Both the position numbers and the translations under genes were made by a program. Below are positions 4,807-6,196 of a DNA stretch of 6,196 nucleotides, one piece after another. Source of the DNA: Rubrobacter sp. (GTDB taxonomy: Bacteria; Actinomycetota; Rubrobacteria; Rubrobacterales; Rubrobacteraceae); the NCBI GenBank assembly GCA_019247245.1, contig JAFAPF010000249.1, positions 1-6,196 on the forward strand, in the 5' to 3' direction. Under the pieces are notes generated by a model. It saw only the letters and a list, made by a program, of their open reading frames with translations, did not search any database and was not told the origin of the DNA. Position 1 is the stretch's first letter, and each line of letters begins with the position of its first letter.

Positions 4807-5499
4807 CTATCTGGGTTTTTCTTGCCAGCCTAGGCGGGCTAGGAGCCCGGCCGTCATCGCGGCGGTAGCGCCCCAAATCTCGTACCCCGTGATCGCGAAG
4901 ACCGGAACCCGATAATAGCGACCATCACGCTTCCAGACCACCTTCTTAAGCGACTCCGGGGACATCAAGTCTTCCAGCGAGAGGCTGAAGATCTCTTCGA
5001 CCTCCTCAGGTGCGAGGGCCATCTCTGCCTCACCGGGTAACAAGCCCACGAAGGGTTTTACTAAAAACTTGCTCGGCGGGATGTACAATTCTTCGAGCTC
5101 CCCGATTGTCTCGACAATATCCCGTCGGAGATCTATCTCTTCCTCCGCCTCCCGCAAGGCGGTCTCCAAGAGCGACCTGTCCTGCGGCTCCGTGACACCA
5201 CCTGGGAACGAGACCTGTCCGGCATGGTCCGGTAGGTCTTTATTCCTCAGGGTATAAATGATGCGCCCCCCCTCCGGTGCTAGTAAGATCGGCACTAGTA
5301 CCGCCGCCCGGCGACAATCTTCTTCGGACTCTGGAACCCTTGGCCTATGCTCTCCCGTTTCAAGGTCCGTTGGCGAAAATGCCTCGTACACTTCGCGCCA
5401 ACTTCGCAGCGGCTTCCTCACAGCCGCTCGCAGCCGCAGCGCGAGCTCCCCGTTAGTTGTGCGTTCGTCTTCCCCTGAGCGGTCCATACACCTAATCAT
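4807..5499 (-). CDS. Nudix hydrolase, coenzyme A diphosphatase type
   Basis: A 230-residue protein. The CoA-pyrophosphatase (UPF0035) signature IIYTLRNKDLPDHAGQVSFPGG (80-101) runs directly into the Nudix box GVTEPQDRSLLETALREAEEE (from G101), whose R116, E117, E120 and E121 match the catalytic and Mg-binding residues. The Gly that normally ends the box is Asp (D123), a mild departure. The family splits CoA into 4'-phosphopantetheine and 3',5'-ADP in the cytoplasm, with oxidised or acyl CoA often preferred; substrate choice here is inferred. The N-terminus (1-30) is charged and probably variable. ATG 5499 is chosen although it has no ribosome site; a second in-frame ATG lies at 5487. Upstream, two 7-base repeats add ATGs in the other two frames, which may affect initiation. 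The gene seems to stand alone. Confidence 0.88.
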   Translation of the reverse strand: MIRCMDRSGEDERTTNGELALRLRAAVRKPLRSWREVYEAFSPTDLETGEHRPRVPESEEDCRRAAVLVPILLAPEGGRIIYTLRNKDLPDHAGQVSFPGGVTEPQDRSLLETALREAEEEIDLRRDIVETIGELEELYIPPSKFLVKPFVGLLPGEAEMALAPEEVEEIFSLSLEDLMSPESLKKVVWKRDGRYYRVPVFAITGYEIWGATAAMTAGLLARLGWQEKPR

Positions 5500-5513
5500 A
5501 TTGCATATTGCAT
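5497..5513 (-). promoter_or_regulatory. Tandem ATGCAAT repeat giving three ATGs in three frames before the Nudix gene
   Basis: On the minus strand ATGCAAT occurs twice in tandem (5513-5500) and is followed by the Nudix ATG (5499-5497). The first ATG opens MQYAI and ends in TGA overlapping the Nudix ATG (ATGA). The second opens MQYD and ends at TAG 5494-5492. With no ribosome site for the main ATG, coupled or leaderless initiation is possible. Confidence 0.35.
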
Positions 5514-5553
5514 CGTCCGCCCGAGGCGGCCCCTAGCATTTCACCGTCGTATC

Positions 5554-5572
5554 AGCGTGTTTTCGACACGCT
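5554..5572. promoter_or_regulatory. Perfect hairpin/operator-like dyad upstream of the Nudix gene
   Basis: AGCGTGT (5554-5560) and ACACGCT (5566-5572) form a perfect 7-bp inverted repeat around TTTCG, 55 bases before the Nudix ATG. No T-run follows. It could be an operator in the promoter region or the 3'-end structure of the transcript coming from the metal transporter gene. Confidence 0.4.
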
Positions 5573-5574
5573 TA

Positions 5575-5611
5575 GTAACCCTCTCCGAGGTTTCTACTAC
5601 GTGTAACCCTA
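5575..5611. repeat. GTAACCCT direct repeats upstream of the Nudix gene
   Basis: GTAACCCT occurs at 5575-5582 and 5603-5610, 28 bases apart. A third copy is at 5772-5779 inside the 40-codon ORF. The second and third share the 10-mer TGTAACCCTA. Spaced copies beside a dyad could be a binding site for a regulator; chance is not excluded. Confidence 0.3.
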
Positions 5612-5685
5612 AGCGCAGTTGTAGTTTTATGCAACCTCTGGCGCTATAGTCTCTCAAGCACGCAATCGGCGCGCGAGAACAGGTC

Positions 5686-5808
5686 TTATGCAAGCAGCCG
5701 GTTGTCGTCCGGTTGGTGTTCGCGAACTGCGTCTAAACAAGCGCTGGCGTCGACACCTTCAATAACAGTTTGTAACCCTATACACACCATGCCGAGGCTC
5801 TGGCTCAT
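5686..5808 (-). CDS. Small ORF (40 codons) translationally coupled to the metal transporter gene
   Basis: The ATG at 5808-5806 overlaps the transporter's TGA by ATGA and has GGAGAGG four bases upstream, inside the last transporter codons. The product would be MSQSLGMVCIGLQTVIEGVD... (40 residues), with a weakly amphipathic middle, two cysteines (9, 24) and an acidic/basic C-terminal part (DAVREHQPDDNRLLA). I recognise no family. Ribosome site, overlap and gene order all argue for real translation in the same transcript. It might instead be the truncated start of a longer, lost gene, since about 190 gene-free bases follow. Confidence 0.5.
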   Translation of the reverse strand: MSQSLGMVCIGLQTVIEGVDASACLDAVREHQPDDNRLLA

Positions 5809-6196
5809 CTAACCTCTCCATATTCGACACCTTCTGTGGCGCCTTCGACCAACTCCGTGGTGACCAGACCGATCATAAAACCCAACACAAGCGGAAGCAT
5901 TACGATCGCCAAAACGTGTACCGCTTCCCGCTGCTGTATGCTAGCAAAGAGTACTCTGATCACGAGTTCTTTTAACACGTAGAGTAGTGCACCCGCCGCC
6001 AGCGCCAGTACGAAGACGGACAGGGGTACCAATGTCCAAAGGCTACCGACAATCGTACCTACGAACGTAGGTCCACCACCTATCGCACCAAGTAAGAGCA
6101 GAGTTCCCCACGGCACGACGCTTCCATGACGTACCATGGGGCTGAGGATCCCGAAGCCTTCGGTGGCTTTGTGTACAGCAAATCCGACTACCAGCC
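5805..6196 (-). CDS. ZIP-like metal transporter (C-terminal part)
   Basis: The last 129 residues are visible; the gene begins beyond the right edge. The first visible segment GFAVHKATEGFGI matches the fourth transmembrane helix motif of ZIP proteins (HNxxEG), which holds metal ligands (H8, E12 in the visible numbering). Three further hydrophobic helices follow at about 31-53, 57-78 and 92-113, with the GAIGGGPTFVGT and ALAAGALLYVLKEL segments that I recall from a prokaryotic ZIP branch. ZIP proteins carry Zn, Fe, Mn or similar ions into the cytoplasm. Two departures: Lys replaces the usual Asn next to the His, and the fifth-helix HExPEG ligands are replaced by GGGPTF, so binding may be altered. 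The stop codon overlaps the start of a 40-codon ORF. Family likely, substrate unknown. Confidence 0.68.
   Translation of the reverse strand, partial: LVVGFAVHKATEGFGILSPMVRHGSVVPWGTLLLLGAIGGGPTFVGTIVGSLWTLVPLSVFVLALAAGALLYVLKELVIRVLFASIQQREAVHVLAIVMLPLVLGFMIGLVTTELVEGATEGVEYGEVR

Noticed and set aside
4611..4868. 85-codon plus-strand ORF after the dehydrogenase
   Set aside because: It is antisense to the LPXTG remnant and the Nudix 3' end, with no ribosome site or recognisable domain.
1..6196. CRISPR array, tRNA or rRNA gene, toxin-antitoxin pair or prophage
   Set aside because: No regularly spaced repeats, no tRNA cloverleaf or rRNA segments, and no phage or toxin-like products were seen on either strand.

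Overview
The window reads as a chromosomal segment of a moderately GC-rich bacterium. An Actinomycetota close to Rubrobacter is my best guess. This rests on remembered resemblance of the NDH-2-like, six-helix membrane, alcohol dehydrogenase and LPXTG-type sequences, and on TTG/GTG starts and AGGAGG-type ribosome sites. No rRNA or marker gene is present, so the taxonomy is inference.

Left part (1-1997), all minus strand. The 5' end of a type II NADH dehydrogenase-like flavoprotein runs off the left edge. Upstream of it lies a compact leftward cluster transcribed in the order SufT/MIP18-type DUF59 protein, HAD-IIA phosphatase (LHPP-like), YjbQ-family protein. The last two overlap (TTGA). The cluster looks like housekeeping: Fe-S maturation, phosphate-ester clean-up and a conserved YjbQ enzyme.

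Middle (1998-2846). About 850 bases hold no gene I can recognise. The striking signal is a perfect 26-bp palindrome made of two consensus DnaA boxes facing each other (2158-2183), with a one-mismatch box and a weaker one nearby. The flanking genes diverge from this region.

Right-middle (2847-4806). An intact six-helix membrane protein of unknown function (TTG start) is followed by a decayed stretch. This holds a zinc-dependent alcohol dehydrogenase pseudogene with six frameshifts and one nonsense codon that still keeps its ribosome site, then, on the minus strand, a remnant of an LPXTG cell-wall sorting signal.

Right part (4807-6196), minus strand. It contains an intact Nudix hydrolase of the CoA-diphosphatase type, an AT-rich control region with hairpins and repeats, a previously untracked 40-codon ORF coupled by ATGA overlap to the gene before it, and the 3' part of a ZIP-like metal transporter running off the right edge.

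I do not see a clearly new multi-gene system. The best leads are the DnaA-box palindrome, the coupled 40-codon ORF, the mini-ORF arrangements before the HAD and Nudix genes, and the LPXTG remnant.
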